A stretch of DNA of 35,482 nucleotides from Actinomycetota bacterium. Lineage in GTDB: Bacteria > Actinomycetota > Nitriliruptoria > Nitriliruptorales > Nitriliruptoraceae. The position numbers were made by a program, and so were the translations under genes. The notes under the pieces are model-generated. The model made no database searches, had not been told where the DNA came from, and saw only the letters and a program-made list of their open reading frames with translations. Below are positions 1-7,688 of the stretch, in pieces. The stretch is from assembly GCA_019348135.1 (NCBI GenBank), contig JAHWJY010000019.1, forward strand, positions 1-35,482, in the 5' to 3' direction. Numbering within the stretch: position 1 is the stretch's first letter; every line of letters begins with the position of its first letter.

Positions 1-385
1 TCATGAAGTCGTACTGGCCGTGCATGACGTTGTGGCCGATCTCCATGTTGTCGAGCACCTTCGACATGGCGAGCGACGCGACGCCGGCCACCCACGTCGC
101 GGGCGTCGGCACGAACAGCAGCACGCGCCCCGTGACCTCGCAGGCACGCTGGGCCTTCACGACGTTCCTGATGTAGCGGGCGTCCTCCTCGCCGAGGTCG
201 GCGATGATGCGCTCGCGGATGGCGTCGAACTCACGACCGATCTCGGCCACCTGCTCGGGCGTGAGCCCCGTACGCCGCATGAGCGCCGTGTCGTCGGTCT
301 CCTGGCCCGGGCGGCGACCAGGGGCGGAGGGGGTGCCCGCGGCGTTGTGGGCCGGCGTGGCGGTGTCGGTCTCGGTCGCGCTCAT
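1..385 (-). CDS. desA3: DesA3-like acyl-CoA delta-9 fatty acid desaturase, partial (N-terminus only)
   Basis: Only the first 128 residues are inside the window; the gene runs off the left edge. They resemble the start of mycobacterial DesA3 (Rv3229c), a membrane di-iron desaturase that puts a delta-9 double bond into stearoyl-CoA. Visible are a polar N-terminus, a hydrophobic stretch at about residues 88-108 and the first histidine box, NMEIGHNVMHGQYDFM, with H118 and H122 (H-x3-H). The other iron-binding boxes lie outside the window. The ATG at 385 follows GGAAGGAAC. The gene is 59 bp downstream of, and on the same strand as, a flavin/2Fe-2S reductase, the same order as Rv3230c-Rv3229c, so the two are probably one operon and one electron-transfer pair. 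Confidence 0.85.
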   Translation of the reverse strand, partial: MSATETDTATPAHNAAGTPSAPGRRPGQETDDTALMRRTGLTPEQVAEIGREFDAIRERIIADLGEEDARYIRNVVKAQRACEVTGRVLLFVPTPATWVAGVASLAMSKVLDNMEIGHNVMHGQYDFM

Positions 386-444
386 GCATGTTCCTTCCGT
401 CAGCGCCGCGGTGGCGCGGCTCGCGTTCGCGTGTCGCGTCGGTG

Positions 445-1644
445 CTAGAGGTCGAGCTCGACGTCGCCGAGGGCGACGCTCACGCAGATCTGGATGTCCT
501 CGTCGTCCTCCTGGGACACGTCCCCGCTCGAGAGGTTCTGGGTCGTGCCGGCGATCTTGCGGGTCGTGCACGTCTTGCAGATCCCCATGCGGCAGCCGTA
601 CTCGGGCTCGAGCCCGGCGTCCTCCGCCTGGACGAGCAGGGGCCGGCCGTCGTTCTCGACCTCGATGTCGGAGCCGCAGAGGCGGACCATCCCGTCGGCG
701 TCGGCGTCCGCGGAGGGGACGCGCAGCGTGAACCGCTCGATGTGGAAGTTGTCCATCGCCTCGGCGGACCCCCACAGCTCTTCGGCCGTGTCCAGCATCG
801 GCGGCGGGCCGCAGACGTAGGCGGGCATGCCGGTCCAGTCCGGGACCAGGGTGTCGAGATGCTCGCGGTCGAGGAAGCCGGTGAAGCGCGCCCCGTCGGG
901 GTCCTCGTCGCTGTAGATGGTCTCGACGAGCACGTGGTCGTGCCGGGCGGCGATGTCGTCGAGCTCCGCGCCGAAGATGCGGTCCTGGGACGTCTTCGCG
1001 TAGTGGAGGAAGGAGACCTCGCCCGCGTGGCCCTCGTCGAGGAGCGTGCGCAGCATCGACATGCAGGGCGTGATGCCGCTGCCGCCGGAGACGAGCAGGA
1101 GCCGCTCGGGGCGGGGGGTGGGGAGGACGAACTCGCCGCGCGGCTCGGAGATGTCGATCACCAGGCCCGTGCGGGCGTGGGTGTGGGTGAACCGGGACAC
1201 GAACCCGTCGGGGTTGGCCTTGATCGTGAGGGTGATGAGACCGTCGTGGCGGTGGGCGCTCGAGGAGACCGAGAAGTAGCGCGTGCGCCGGCGACCGTCG
1301 AGCTCGACGTCGATGCGGACGTGCTGGCCAGCCTCGTGCGGGCCCCAGTCCGGACCCGGATCGAGCACGAGCGTCGTGACGTCGCGGGTCTCGCGCCGCT
1401 TGTCGACGAGGAGCGCGCGCGTGGTCTCGATCGACCACAGCGGGTTCACCATCCGCAGGTACGGCTCGACCCCGTGGGGCGTGGTGGCGAGCTCCACCAC
1501 CCGCGAGCGCAGGACGCGGCGCAGCGGCCGCGGCAGGCGGCGGGTCCGTGCCTGCAGCGGTCCGGCGTGGACCGATCCGCCCGCCTCCTGCGCCCGTTCC
1601 GGGACGAACCGGTCCTCGGACCGTTCCAGCTGCGCCTGGCTCAT
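445..1644 (-). CDS. Rv3230c-like ferredoxin reductase (FAD/NAD(P)H and 2Fe-2S), desaturase electron donor
   Basis: A 399-residue oxidoreductase passing electrons from NAD(P)H through FAD and a plant-type 2Fe-2S cluster. Domains in order: an FAD-binding barrel with RYFSVSS at about residue 120, an NAD(P)-binding domain with GGSGITPCMSML and YVCGPPPML, and a C-terminal ferredoxin domain with CRMGICKTC plus a distal Cys in QICVS. This is the architecture of Mycobacterium tuberculosis Rv3230c, the partner of DesA3, and a DesA3-like gene follows directly, so desaturase electron supply is the likely job. The frame is open to 1707, but ATG 1644 is preferred because GGGAG lies just upstream; the added residues would be a Pro/Gly-rich non-family extension. 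Confidence 0.88.
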   Translation of the reverse strand: MSQAQLERSEDRFVPERAQEAGGSVHAGPLQARTRRLPRPLRRVLRSRVVELATTPHGVEPYLRMVNPLWSIETTRALLVDKRRETRDVTTLVLDPGPDWGPHEAGQHVRIDVELDGRRRTRYFSVSSSAHRHDGLITLTIKANPDGFVSRFTHTHARTGLVIDISEPRGEFVLPTPRPERLLLVSGGSGITPCMSMLRTLLDEGHAGEVSFLHYAKTSQDRIFGAELDDIAARHDHVLVETIYSDEDPDGARFTGFLDREHLDTLVPDWTGMPAYVCGPPPMLDTAEELWGSAEAMDNFHIERFTLRVPSADADADGMVRLCGSDIEVENDGRPLLVQAEDAGLEPEYGCRMGICKTCTTRKIAGTTQNLSSGDVSQEDDEDIQICVSVALGDVELDL

Positions 1645-1698
1645 GGGACGTCGCTCCCCGCTCGACGGCTCCCCGGTCGGTGGACCGGGAGAGGGTGG

Positions 1699-1726
1699 AT
1701 ACGACACTTATCGCTGTAACAGTTCC
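1699..1726 (-). promoter_or_regulatory. Possible ECF-type promoter of the desaturase operon
   Basis: On the minus strand GGAACT (1726-1721) and CGTAT (1703-1699) are separated by 17 bases, resembling ECF sigma -35 and -10 elements, about 55 bases upstream of the reductase start. The same stretch, 1704-1723, is a weak dyad with TTA and TAA cores that could instead be a repressor site. Judged by eye only. Confidence 0.25.
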
Positions 1727-1866
1727 CCTGCAGAGGTTCCCCCCTGGTCGTGCGGTCAACGTCCGGGCCGCGCGAGCGCGGAGGCGGCCGACGGGACGTG
1801 ACGCCGCGGTCACCGGCCGCGCCGTCCGCGCTCTGCTGACGTCCTCTAACGAGCGGAGGTCCTCGC

Positions 1867-2208
1867 ATGGCGTACTTCCCCAGCGGCGTGCACCGGTGGA
1901 GCAAGAGCGAGAACTGGTGGGTGCGACACTCGCTCAGCCTGGTGCTCGTCGTGATCCTCGTGGTCCAGACGGTGATCTTCCACGTCACGGAAGTGCCGGA
2001 CTGGACGGCCGACCAGCGCACCCACGGCGAGAGCACCGCGCTGTGGCCCGGCTACTGGCTGCACTTCACCGCCGAGTGGTTCGTGTCCGTGCTGGCCGAC
2101 ACCTACGGCGCGCTGCTCCTGGTCGTCCTGACGAAGTGGTTCTACGAGGAGGGCAGCGCCGAGTCGCAGGGCAGCGGGGGGGAGCAGACGGCCAACGGCG
2201 GCGGCTGA
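1867..2208 (+). CDS. Small two-helix membrane protein, DUF6766-like
   Basis: A 113-residue protein with two hydrophobic segments, about residues 21-40 and 66-92, joined by a polar loop. It ends GSAESQG, like the GSAESK ending I associate with DUF6766 membrane proteins; the length and the histidine-containing loop also fit. Function is unknown. ATG 1867 has GGAGG at 1855-1859. It is divergent from the desaturase operon across about 220 bp that must hold both promoters, and is followed 6 bp later by the convergent membrane gene. The family assignment is from memory of the pattern. Confidence 0.7.
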   Translation: MAYFPSGVHRWSKSENWWVRHSLSLVLVVILVVQTVIFHVTEVPDWTADQRTHGESTALWPGYWLHFTAEWFVSVLADTYGALLLVVLTKWFYEEGSAESQGSGGEQTANGGG

Positions 2209-2214
2209 CGCCCC

Positions 2215-2787
2215 TCAGGCCTCCGGCATCGGGGGGGTACGCGCGACGACCGCCCCACCGACCCAGCCGAGGGCGAAGGTGACCAGCAGCACGACGGCAC
2301 CGGTGAACCAGCCCGGCTTGTAGGTCATGAGGGCGACCATGCCGATGCCGAGGCCGAGGAGGGAATGCACGGGTCCCCAGAGCGACGGCGCGCCGGCCTC
2401 GGCGCGCAACGCGGCCGGCAGCCCGGCGTCACCGATCTCGTTCCCCTCGGCCACCAGGCGGCGCAGACGCGGGCCACCCAGCATCGGGCCGGCCGGCGCG
2501 AGCAGCACCAGGCCGATGACCCCGAGGGTGATGAACGGGTAGGAGAAGCCGCTGCGCGCGTCGGTCGTCCACACGGCGCCGGCGAGGTGGCCGCCGGTCA
2601 GCAGCGACAGGACGGCGGAGCCCGCGATCAGCAGCCCCGCCTGCCGGGCGAACCCGGCCCACGACGCGAGCTCGCGTCCGGTCCGTGCGGTGCGGACACG
2701 GGTGCCGGCGAGCACCTGGACGATGCCACCACCGACGAGACCCGTGGCGGCGAGGACGTGGAGGAAGAGCGAGGAGGCGTCGATCAC
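2215..2787 (-). CDS. Predicted integral membrane protein, DUF2269-like
   Basis: A 190-residue, Ala/Gly/Leu-rich protein with four likely transmembrane segments: about residues 5-25, 47-65, 83-103 and 148-183 (the last stretch may be two passes). The layout and the hydrophilic loop after the third helix (PRLRRLVAEGNEIGDAG) resemble DUF2269-type predicted integral membrane proteins; I see no catalytic motif. It ends 6 bp from the convergent DUF6766-like gene. It starts at ATG 2787, 54 bp downstream of the histidine kinase gene on the same strand, so the two may be co-transcribed. Confidence 0.65.
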   Translation of the reverse strand: MIDASSLFLHVLAATGLVGGGIVQVLAGTRVRTARTGRELASWAGFARQAGLLIAGSAVLSLLTGGHLAGAVWTTDARSGFSYPFITLGVIGLVLLAPAGPMLGGPRLRRLVAEGNEIGDAGLPAALRAEAGAPSLWGPVHSLLGLGIGMVALMTYKPGWFTGAVVLLVTFALGWVGGAVVARTPPMPEA

Positions 2788-2841
2788 GTGGGTTCCCGAG
2801 GCTGGGGCGGCCGACGGTAGCGCCGGGACCGGACGGCTCGG

Positions 2842-4242
2842 TCAGTCGAGGGTCGCCGACGAGGACGACGCGGCCGGCACGGTGTAGGTGAACGTGGTGC
2901 CGCGGCCCGGCTGGCTCTCGACGGAGATGCTGCCGCCCTGGCCCTCGACGAGCGCCTTGGTGATGAACAACCCCAGTCCCGTGCCGGGCGTCTGGGCACG
3001 GTCCCGGCGTGGCAGCCGGGAGAAGGGACGGAACAGCTTGTCGACGTCGGCAGCGGCGATGCCGGGGCCCTCGTCGCGGACGTGGACGGCGAGGCGATCG
3101 CCGAGGTCGGCCAGCGTCACGGTGATGGTGGTGTCCGCCGCGGAGAACTTGACCGCGTTCGACAGCAGGTTGCCGACGATCTGCGCCTGCCGGCCCTCGT
3201 CGGCGAGCGCGGGTCCGAGGCGTGAGGGCACGGCCACCTCGATGGCACGGCCGGTGGCGGCGCGCACGTCGTCGGCCGCCTCACGGACGGTCCTCGGGAG
3301 GTCGACGGCCGCGATCTCGTACTCGAACTGCCCCGACTCGATGCGCGACATGAGCAGCACGTCGTCGAGCAGGCGCTGGATCTTCGAGGCGTTCCGCGAC
3401 GCCGTCGTGAGGTACTCGCTGACCTCCTGCTGGTCGAGCTCGGGCCAGGCCTCGCGGAGGAAGTCGAGCAGCCCGGAGATCACGACGGTCGGGTTGCGGA
3501 TGTCGTGGACGACCATCGCGACGAACTGGCGACGGACCCGGTCCACCTCGGTCAACCGCTCGAGCGCGGCCTCGAGCTCCTGCTGCTTGCGCCTCAGCGC
3601 CTCGCGCTCGTTCGCCCCGGCGACCGCCTCCTGCTGGAGCACGGCGACGGCTCGCTGCCGCTCGTCGGGATCCTGCAGGCTCGAGAACCGTTCCGGCGGC
3701 AGGACGGCCCCGTGTGCGTCGCAGACGGCCCGGAACGCCTCGGTGTCGGTGTCGTCGGCGAAGGCCGTCGTCGGGTAGCCGCAGAGCAGCGTGAAGCGGT
3801 GCGTGTCCGCGAGGTCGTTCCACAGCTGCTCGAGCTGGAGCGCGCCCTTGACGTCGCCCGCCTCCCACAGCAGGACGACCATCTCGCCGTACGCCAGCAG
3901 GCTGCGACCGGGGCGACGGTGCCGCTCGACGACCGCGCCCATGACGGTCCGGAACCGGTCCGGGTCGAGCCGGCCGTCGGCGTCCGTGAACGCGGCGAGC
4001 GTGTCGGCGGCGTCCAGGGCCACGTAGACGTCGGCAGCCCGCAGTCCCCGCTCGACGAGCTCGGCCCGGAACAGCTCGTGGTGCGCCGGCGTCGCGATCA
4101 CCACGGCGACGGCGTCGTCCTCGAAAGCGGGCAGGAGGAAGCGGGCGACGGCACCCGCCAGGTACGCCTCGGTCTCGTAGAAGCCGACGAGGTGCTGGTG
4201 GGGTTCCGTGCCGGGCTCGTACGTGGCCGGGGTCGGGGGCAC
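2842..4242 (-). CDS. Orphan sensor histidine kinase with N-terminal MEDS domain
   Basis: A soluble histidine kinase of about 466 residues. The N-terminal ~165 residues (HLVGFYETEAYLAGAV onward, with LLAYGEMVVLLWEAG) match the MEDS/DcmR sensory domain, which is linked to sensing of hydrocarbon derivatives. A short coiled coil follows, then HisKA with the phospho-acceptor in VVHDIRNP (H near residue 246), and a HATPase_c domain with LLSNAVKFS (N box), DEGPGIA (G1) and GTGLGLFI (G2). No membrane helix is seen. No response regulator is nearby, so the output is unknown. The frame also allows GTG 4284; GTG 4242 is preferred because GAGGA sits 5 bases upstream, while the longer start lies in a tandem repeat with no ribosome-binding site. 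Confidence 0.85.
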   Translation of the reverse strand: MPPTPATYEPGTEPHQHLVGFYETEAYLAGAVARFLLPAFEDDAVAVVIATPAHHELFRAELVERGLRAADVYVALDAADTLAAFTDADGRLDPDRFRTVMGAVVERHRRPGRSLLAYGEMVVLLWEAGDVKGALQLEQLWNDLADTHRFTLLCGYPTTAFADDTDTEAFRAVCDAHGAVLPPERFSSLQDPDERQRAVAVLQQEAVAGANEREALRRKQQELEAALERLTEVDRVRRQFVAMVVHDIRNPTVVISGLLDFLREAWPELDQQEVSEYLTTASRNASKIQRLLDDVLLMSRIESGQFEYEIAAVDLPRTVREAADDVRAATGRAIEVAVPSRLGPALADEGRQAQIVGNLLSNAVKFSAADTTITVTLADLGDRLAVHVRDEGPGIAAADVDKLFRPFSRLPRRDRAQTPGTGLGLFITKALVEGQGGSISVESQPGRGTTFTYTVPAASSSSATLD

Positions 4243-4270
4243 GACGGTCCTCGGAGGGGGCAGGTCAGGG

Positions 4271-4306
4271 GGAAAGCGGATCACCGGAGGAAAGCGGATC
4301 TCCCTG
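4271..4306. repeat. Two-copy 18-bp tandem repeat upstream of the kinase gene
   Basis: GGAAAGCGGATC occurs at 4271-4282 and again at 4289-4300, a period of 18 bp. The array sits in the presumed leader of the kinase gene and covers its longer alternative start. It could be a small slippage duplication or a paired protein site. Confidence 0.6.
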
Positions 4307-4368
4307 ACAGCGTACGCCTGTGACGGAGGCGGAACCCCGGCCGGACGACCGGATGGCCAGGGCGGAAG

Positions 4369-4491
4369 CTAGGCGCCGCGGTCGATCGAGCCCTTCGACT
4401 CCTTCTTCGTGCGCTTGGCTTCCTTCTTCTCCTTGGGGCTCTTGGCGGCAACGGTCTTGCTGCTGCGCCCGCCCTTGTCCTTGCTGGCCAT
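4369..4491 (-). CDS. Small lysine-rich basic protein (40 aa)
   Basis: MASKDKGGRSSKTVAAKSP followed by a run of Lys/Glu/Arg codons and ending SIDRGA. The 40 residues are about one third Lys or Arg, with no hydrophobic core, so it is probably disordered and may bind nucleic acid or ribosomes. Very short proteins of this composition are widespread as hypothetical genes in high-GC actinobacteria. AGAGGG lies 7 bases upstream of ATG 4491. A longer frame continues upstream to 5007, but that part is the antisense-style shadow of the PH-like gene. Function unknown. Confidence 0.6.
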   Translation of the reverse strand: MASKDKGGRSSKTVAAKSPKEKKEAKRTKKESKGSIDRGA

Positions 4492-4580
4492 GTCGCACCC
4501 TCTGGTCACGGGCCGCGTCGACATCGGCCACGGGCCACTGTCGCACACGGGCGGCGTGGCTGGGTCGATCGCCGGAGCGG

Positions 4581-4991
4581 TCAGCCGACGTCGGGCTGGA
4601 GCACGCGCACGCGTCGCGGGAGCGGCGGCATCGGCGTCCGCTGCGGCTCGGTGGCTCGCTGGCACCGGCGCTCGATCAGGCCCAGGGCGACGTGACCCGC
4701 CGCGTCGGACTCGATCCGCTCCACCCGCCAGCGCGCCTCGGTGGCGATCACCTCGACGGTCGTGCCGGCCCCGTCCGCGGTGCGCGTGAAGCCGGTGACG
4801 TCGGTGTAGAAGAGCTCGTCGATCATCGTCCGCGTGAAGCCCTCGGTCACCAGGAGCAGACGCCGGTCCGTCGCGACGAGCGCGACGTGCCCGCGGCCGT
4901 CCCCACGGTGCCCCAGGACCGACGCGATGAGGACCTCGGCCTCGTCCATGCGCGGGCCGATGGTCCGCACCAGTCGGTCGAGCCGGCTCAT
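4581..4991 (-). CDS. PH-like domain protein (YokE/bPH type)
   Basis: A 136-residue cytoplasmic protein. An N-terminal helix (MSRLDRLVRTIGPRM) precedes the beta-rich pattern of bacterial PH-like domains: VALVATDRRLLLVTEG, then FYTDVTGFTR, then a strand ending VEVIAT. The motif of a self-describing strand followed by a Thr-Asp-Arg-Arg turn is typical of YokE-like PH proteins, whose role is generally unknown. AGGAG upstream of ATG 4991 sets the start, so the longer upstream extension of the frame is not used. The C-terminus is Pro/Arg-rich. It is followed 89 bp later by the 40-aa basic protein on the same strand. Confidence 0.7.
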   Translation of the reverse strand: MSRLDRLVRTIGPRMDEAEVLIASVLGHRGDGRGHVALVATDRRLLLVTEGFTRTMIDELFYTDVTGFTRTADGAGTTVEVIATEARWRVERIESDAAGHVALGLIERRCQRATEPQRTPMPPLPRRVRVLQPDVG

Positions 4992-5037
4992 CGGGGTCTC
5001 CTGGCACGGGACGCTGGACGCCCGGTGCGATGCCTCC

Positions 5038-5163
5038 CTATCGACACGTGGAGGGCACGCCTTGACCCGCCCCGCCGGGGAGCAGCAGGACGTTGACCGG
5101 ACACGCGACGGCGGCGACCACCCGGGCGATGTCGTCGAGCTCGTCCGACCGTAGAGGTGGTTC
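5038..5163 (-). pseudogene. Possible remnant of an isocitrate lyase/PEP mutase family gene
   Basis: In the 296-bp gap between the PH-like gene and the DGPF gene, one minus frame reads SDELDDIARVVAAVACPVNV followed by LLLPGG. This looks like the late beta/alpha unit of isocitrate lyase/phosphoenolpyruvate mutase family proteins (pattern ADEIARVVAAV..PVNVL..PG). The similarity ends on both sides, there is no start or upstream catalytic part, and the frame closes at 5038. The rest of the gap shows no gene. I read it as a decayed fragment; chance similarity cannot be excluded. Confidence 0.35.
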
Positions 5164-5287
5164 TCGGCGCCGCCGGGCGGCACGCGCACGATGTGGACCC
5201 ACGGTGTCGGTCGCGGCCCGGCTCGTTCGACCCTGTCGCACGATGCGAGTCGGGGACGTTCCCCGCTCCCCTGGGAGGAGATGCACG

Positions 5288-5641
5288 ATGCGCTACCTGC
5301 TGCTGATCTACACGGACCCGGACCTGGCCCCGTCCACGCCCGAGGCGATGGAGGCCGACATGGGGCGGTGGTTCGCCTACACGGAGGACCTCAGGAACGC
5401 CGGGGTGCACCTCGCCGGCGAGGCGCTCCAGCCCGCGACGACCGCCACGACGGTCCGGGTGCGCAACGACGAGACCCTCACGACCGACGGTCCCTTCGCC
5501 GAGACCAAGGAGGTGCTCGGCGGCTTCTACCTGATCGACGTCGCGGACCTCGACGATGCGCTGAAGTGGGCTGCTGCATGCCCCGGGGCCGGGTACGGCT
5601 CGATGGAGGTCCGTCCGATCATGGAGTTCGACGCACCCTGA
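5288..5641 (+). CDS. DGPF-domain (YCII-related) protein, ECF42 partner
   Basis: A 117-residue YCII-fold protein. It begins [11 protein letters not shown] and carries the hallmark [20 protein letters not shown], the DGPF motif that names the family, followed by the helix [17 protein letters not shown] and the closing strand MEVRPIMEF. Genes of this kind are the usual neighbours of group ECF42 sigma factors and are thought to belong to their regulon; their biochemical role is not settled. ATG 5288 is preceded by GGGAGGAG. The ECF42 gene follows immediately downstream on the same strand. Confidence 0.9.
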   Translation: MRYLLLIYTDPDLAPSTPEAMEADMGRWFAYTEDLRNAGVHLAGEALQPATTATTVRVRNDETLTTDGPFAETKEVLGGFYLIDVADLDDALKWAAACPGAGYGSMEVRPIMEFDAP

Positions 5642-5679
5642 ACGCGCACGGGACGGGGCACGGGTCGGCCCGCTCCGAC

Positions 5680-6909
5680 GTGGTGCTCGCGGAGGTGTTC
5701 CGCGAGCACCACGCGCGGGTGCTGTCGGCGCTCATCCCGCTGTGCGGGCGGGACTTCGAACTGGCCGAGGACGCGCTCGCCGACGCCGTCACCGAGGCGA
5801 CCGCCGCGTGGCGCGACCGTGGGGTCCCGGACGACCCGCCGGCGTGGCTGCTCACGGTCGCCAGACGCCGCGCCGTCGACCGCATCCGGCGGAGCACCAC
5901 CCTGCGGCGGAAACTGCCCGGACTCGTGGAGCCCACGGTGACGGACCCGACCGTGGAGTGGGACGCGCCCGTGTCCGCCATCCCCGACGACCGGCTCCGG
6001 TTGGTGTTCACGTGCTGCCACCCCGCCCTGGCCAGGTCGGCACAGGTGGCGCTGACGCTGCGGACCGTCGCGGGGCTGTCGACGGCCGAGGTCGCGCGCG
6101 CCCTCCTCGTGCCCGAGGCGACCATGAGCCAGCGGCTCGTGCGGGCCAAGCGCAAGATCCGGGACGCGGGCATCCCCTACCGGATCCCGCCGGACCACGA
6201 GCTCCCCGACCGGCTGGAGGCGGTGCTGGCGGTGGTCTACCTGGTCTTCAACGAGGCCTACGCCGCGGCCGGCGGCGACGACCTGCAGCGGGTCGCCCTC
6301 GCCGAGGAGTCGATCCGTCTCGCACGGGTGCTGCGGACCCTGATGCCGGACGAGGCCGAGGTCGCGGGCCTCCTGGCACTGCTGCTCCTGACCCACGCCC
6401 GTTCCCCGGCACGCGCCGGCGGCGGCGGCACGCTCGTGCGGCTCGAGGACCAGGACCGAGCACGCTGGGACCCCGACCTCATCGAGGAGGGACGCCAGCT
6501 CGTCGAGTGGGCGCTGGTGCGTGGGCCGCTCGGCCCGTACCAGCTGCAGGCCGCCATCGCCGCGTGCCACAGCGATGCCGCCGTGTTCGCGGACACGGAC
6601 TGGCGCCAGATCGTCGCGCTCTACGAGCAGCTGGTCGTCGTCACCGCATCCCCGGTGGCCCGGCTGAACCTCGCGGTCGCCCGTGCCCGGGTGGCGGGAC
6701 CGACCGTCGCGCTGGCCGAGCTCGAGGCCCTCGCCGACGAGGGGTCCCTCGCCGACTACCCGTACCTGCACGTGGCCCGGGGCGAGCTGCTCGTCGAGAC
6801 GGGCGACCTCGCCGGCGGGCGTGCCGCCCTCAGGGCCGCCGCCGCGCGGACCGCGAACGGCGTGGAACGTGCCCACCTCCTACGCCGCCTCGACGAGCTC
6901 GGGTCGTAG
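5680..6909 (+). CDS. ECF42-group RNA polymerase sigma factor with C-terminal TPR-like extension
   Basis: A sigma factor of about 409 residues, the normal size for ECF42. Sigma region 2 spans about residues 1-70 ([16 protein letters not shown], then [16 protein letters not shown]). Region 4 is at about 130-175 ([20 protein letters not shown], then [14 protein letters not shown]). The group-specific linker [10 protein letters not shown] and a helical repeat extension to the C-terminus follow; in ECF42 that extension is needed for activity and no anti-sigma factor is used. The start is uncertain: tandem GTG codons at 5680/5683 fit the family length, while ATG 5578 would overlap the DGPF gene by 64 bp. 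The adjoining DGPF gene is the expected partner. Confidence 0.88.
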   Translation: MVLAEVFREHHARVLSALIPLCGRDFELAEDALADAVTEATAAWRDRGVPDDPPAWLLTVARRRAVDRIRRSTTLRRKLPGLVEPTVTDPTVEWDAPVSAIPDDRLRLVFTCCHPALARSAQVALTLRTVAGLSTAEVARALLVPEATMSQRLVRAKRKIRDAGIPYRIPPDHELPDRLEAVLAVVYLVFNEAYAAAGGDDLQRVALAEESIRLARVLRTLMPDEAEVAGLLALLLLTHARSPARAGGGGTLVRLEDQDRARWDPDLIEEGRQLVEWALVRGPLGPYQLQAAIAACHSDAAVFADTDWRQIVALYEQLVVVTASPVARLNLAVARARVAGPTVALAELEALADEGSLADYPYLHVARGELLVETGDLAGGRAALRAAAARTANGVERAHLLRRLDELGS

Positions 6910-6916
6910 GAGCGGA

Positions 6917-7513
6917 TCAGCCGCAGTGCTCCTGGCTGCCCTCGCCCTCGGCCTGGTTGTAGGCGTCGGCGCGCCCGCCCTCGTCGTAGGACGGACCGCA
7001 GGTCACGGTCCGGTCACCGACGTCGACCTGCGCCCAACCCTGGAGCTGATCGGGCGAGTTGTCGCGGTCGCCGTCGGCGGTGAACGTGCCGTCGGCCCCA
7101 CCGGCGCCGACCACCCCGTCGAGGGTGAAGCGACCCTGGATCGGCAGCGCGCCGTCCGAGCAGGTCTGGAGGTAACCGGCCCCGCCCGTGCCGTCCTGCG
7201 CGAAGTCGCCGCTGACCGAGACGCCGGTGGCCCCGTGAGCGCCGGGCGCGAGCTCGTCGTCGGTGCCACACGTCACGTCGTTGGTGTAGTACGTGGCGGT
7301 GTAGGTCTTGCCGGGGTCGTGTGCGCCGTCGGTCGTGCACTCGTCCAGGCCGTGACCCGACGGCGGGTCGTAGTGGGGGTCGGCCTCGGCGCCGCAGGAG
7401 CGTTGCTCCTCGACGGCTTCGCTCGATCCCGCCTGGTCGGGGGCGGCGGGCGCGGCGGCGAGGAGGACGGAGGCCAGCACGGCCGGGAGCAGCAGGAAGG
7501 ACGTGGTACGCAT
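6917..7513 (-). CDS. Secreted cysteine-containing protein of unknown function
   Basis: A 198-residue protein starting MRTTSFLLLPAVLASVLLAA, a clear Sec signal peptide with likely cleavage after the Ala-rich end near residue 25. The mature part is Gly/Asp/Thr-rich and contains six cysteines (in RSCGAE, DECTT, VTCGTD, QTCSD, VTCGPS and EHCG), suggesting three disulfides in an exported beta-rich domain. I do not recognise a family. ATG 7513 is chosen because the frame upstream of it (to 7603) lacks a signal-like sequence. It converges on the ECF42 gene with 7 bp between stops. Confidence 0.7.
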   Translation of the reverse strand: MRTTSFLLLPAVLASVLLAAAPAAPDQAGSSEAVEEQRSCGAEADPHYDPPSGHGLDECTTDGAHDPGKTYTATYYTNDVTCGTDDELAPGAHGATGVSVSGDFAQDGTGGAGYLQTCSDGALPIQGRFTLDGVVGAGGADGTFTADGDRDNSPDQLQGWAQVDVGDRTVTCGPSYDEGGRADAYNQAEGEGSQEHCG

Positions 7514-7688
7514 GGGGTGGCCCCTGGGCTCGAGGATCGGTTCGTGTGGGACGGCGCGACGGCGGGAGGGGCGGTCCGCGTCGGGAGGTGTTCGACGGGT
7601 CACTGGCCGTCTCCTGCCGCGGACCCCGCGTGACCGCGCTCGCCGGTGCGCCCGCCGCCCGATCGGCCGGATGTTCCGGGCGGATGCG

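Noticed and set aside
388-1719. 443-aa plus-strand ORF opposite the reductase gene
   Set aside because: Mirror of the minus-strand reductase, Val/Gly/Asp-rich with no motif; the minus strand has FAD, NAD and 2Fe-2S signatures.
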